From assembly GCA_002419365.1 (NCBI GenBank), contig DIGA01000060.1, forward strand, positions 70,933 through 77,460: DNA of 6,528 bases, given 5' to 3'. The notes below the pieces were generated by a model. It did not search any database. It saw nothing but the letters and a program-made list of their open reading frames with translations, and was not told where the DNA came from. Every line of letters begins with the position of its first letter. Within the stretch, counting starts at the first letter, position 1. Source of the DNA: Mageeibacillus sp. UBA5734. GTDB taxonomy: Bacteria; Bacillota; Clostridia; Saccharofermentanales; UBA5734. The position numbers and the translations under genes were made by a program. Of this stretch, positions 5,290-6,528 are shown piece after piece.

Positions 5290-6501
5290 TCAGCGCACCA
5301 GATTGGGCAGGGCCTTGATTTTCTCGCCCAGATCCTTAGCCAGCTGGTCCAATTGCTTGAGGTCTTCTTCCTTCGGCAGGCCCTTGACCAGGATGGGATC
5401 GAGCCGTTCTGCCTTGATGTTGCCAGTCAGGGTCTGGAGGACATTGGTGATCTGCGTGCCCCAGCCGAACGAACCGATCAGGCCGACATATTTGACCTTG
5501 GGACGCATGGCATTAGCCACCAGGGCGGCATAGGCCACACCGGGGTGCGGTCCGCCGAGAACCGTGGAGGACGCAAAAACGACGGCTGCCGCATCGACCA
5601 GGTCGGTGATGAAATGACCCGTTTCAACAGACAGGCTTTCGGGGCTCTCGCCCAGGTTGCGGCAGACAACCGACAGACCCTGTTCGGCCAGCTTGACAGC
5701 CAGCCGGTCCACCATCACCCGGGTGGAATCGTGCATGCTGATGTAAGGGATCGTGACCAGGCGCTTGACACTGTCGCCAGCCCAGCGTTCATAACCGCTG
5801 AGGATGACCTCTGGGTCAAACCAGATCGGCCCATGGGACGGGGCAATCTGGCGCGGGGCGATCTGGCGTGTCTTGGCGACGTATTTCTGAACATGAGTCC
5901 GGTAGGGCATCATGATTTCGGCATAGTAATGCTTGGCAGCGCGAACCTGGTCCGAGCTGGACGTCGAAAAAGCTTTGTTAGGGGTCGAATAATGGGAACC
6001 AAAAAGGTCACTGGAAAAGAGGATATTGTCCTCGATCAGATGGGCCATGGTGTTGTCTGGCCAGTGAGCGAAGGGAATCATGTGGAACTGGAGGGTTTTG
6101 CCACCCAGTTCGATCTTGTCACCTTCGGCAATCTGGAGGATCTTTTCCTCGGGAAGGTGAAGGTGGGTCATGGCCATTTCCTTAACCTTCGCGTTAGCGA
6201 CAACAACAGCCTCAGGGAATCGGCGCAAAACGGTTTCAATCGATCCAGAATGGTCCTGCTCAGTATGCAGGCAGACGATGTAGTCCAGTTTCGTGATGCC
6301 TGTGTCAGAAAGATTGCTCATCAGGACATGGGCTTTCTCCGGATCGACTGTGTCAATCAGGGCGGTCTTTTCTTTGCCGACCACGAGGTAAGCGTTATAA
6401 GTCGTTCCATGTGGGGTTGGCATCAGGCAGTCAAACAAGACACGGTCGGGATGGATGGCACCGACTTCAAACAAATTGTCGCCAATGGTCAGGAAAGGCA
6501 T
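5290..6501 (-). CDS. fprA: Class A flavodiiron protein (FprA-type O2/NO reductase)
   Basis: Flavodiiron proteins reduce O2 to water or NO to N2O in the cytoplasm of anaerobes, taking electrons from rubredoxin or similar donors. The 403-residue product has the two-domain class A form, without a fused rubredoxin. The N-terminal beta-lactamase-like domain (about 1-248) carries all expected diiron ligands: His79, Glu81 and Asp83 in HTEQDH, His146 in AHWPD, Asp165 in SSDLFG, and His223 in PSHGP. The C-terminal flavodoxin-like domain (about 249-390) has an FMN phosphate loop around SMHDST (255-260), the SSTVLGGPHP segment (311-320) and GSFGWGTQ (343-350). The start has AGGAG at 6508-6512, six bases upstream. 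It appears to be a single gene ending at the convergent hairpin; what precedes it lies outside the window. The electron donor and O2-versus-NO preference cannot be read from sequence. Confidence 0.95.
   Translation of the reverse strand: MPFLTIGDNLFEVGAIHPDRVLFDCLMPTPHGTTYNAYLVVGKEKTALIDTVDPEKAHVLMSNLSDTGITKLDYIVCLHTEQDHSGSIETVLRRFPEAVVVANAKVKEMAMTHLHLPEEKILQIAEGDKIELGGKTLQFHMIPFAHWPDNTMAHLIEDNILFSSDLFGSHYSTPNKAFSTSSSDQVRAAKHYYAEIMMPYRTHVQKYVAKTRQIAPRQIAPSHGPIWFDPEVILSGYERWAGDSVKRLVTIPYISMHDSTRVMVDRLAVKLAEQGLSVVCRNLGESPESLSVETGHFITDLVDAAAVVFASSTVLGGPHPGVAYAALVANAMRPKVKYVGLIGSFGWGTQITNVLQTLTGNIKAERLDPILVKGLPKEEDLKQLDQLAKDLGEKIKALPNLVR
5840..5869. repeat. Imperfect 15-bp tandem repeat inside the flavodiiron gene
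   Basis: Two adjacent 15-base units (5840-5854 and 5855-5869) match at 13 of 15 positions and stay in frame. In the protein they encode Arg-Gln-Ile-Ala-Pro twice in a row (residues 213-222), the second copy running into the SHGP motif that holds diiron ligand His223. Confidence 0.85.
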
Positions 6502-6528
6502 GTTAATCTCCTAGTATTCTTTAATTGC

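Noticed and set aside
4884..5318. A 144-codon plus-strand frame overlapping the end of the DUF4364 gene and the terminator.
   Set aside because: It runs through the DUF4364 gene in another frame and across the strong hairpin, with no recognisable domain; it is a shadow frame.

Overview
The window looks like a chromosomal housekeeping segment of an anaerobic, low-oxygen-adapted Firmicute, most likely class Clostridia. The signs are: a groES-groEL operon controlled by a perfect CIRCE operator (the HrcA system); a LytR-CpsA-Psr (LCP) cell-wall protein; a DUF4364 protein, a family I know mainly from Clostridia; a stand-alone flavodiiron protein of the kind anaerobes use against O2 or NO; and strong AGGAGG-type ribosome sites. 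Base composition is roughly balanced, with a preference for G/C at third codon positions. I cannot name a genus. I see no mobile element, CRISPR array, tRNA or rRNA.

Layout, low to high coordinates: (1) 14-52, intrinsic terminator of the chaperonin operon. (2) 97-2055, groEL and groES on the minus strand, with their CIRCE operator and a near-consensus sigma-A promoter at 2102-2168. (3) 2197-4065, also minus: an LCP gene followed 21 bases later by a cvpA-family membrane protein gene, probably one transcription unit that runs toward the chaperonin promoter. (4) 4066-4465, a 400-base divergent intergenic region with a probable LCP promoter, a 16-bp perfect palindrome just upstream of the LCP ribosome site, other weak dyads, and the start region of the plus-strand gene. 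(5) 4466-5128, plus strand, a DUF4364 protein. (6) 5207-5258, a strong hairpin between convergent genes. (7) 5290-6501, minus strand, a class A flavodiiron protein with all diiron ligands in place.

Functionally these are independent modules: protein folding (GroES/GroEL), cell-envelope glycopolymer attachment (LCP) with a partner membrane protein of poorly known role (CvpA), an uncharacterised winged-helix-like clostridial protein divergent from them, and oxygen or nitric oxide detoxification. I found no clear new system. The points most worth a second look are the palindrome in the LCP leader, the LCP-CvpA-DUF4364 arrangement, and a small in-frame tandem repeat next to a diiron ligand in the flavodiiron protein.
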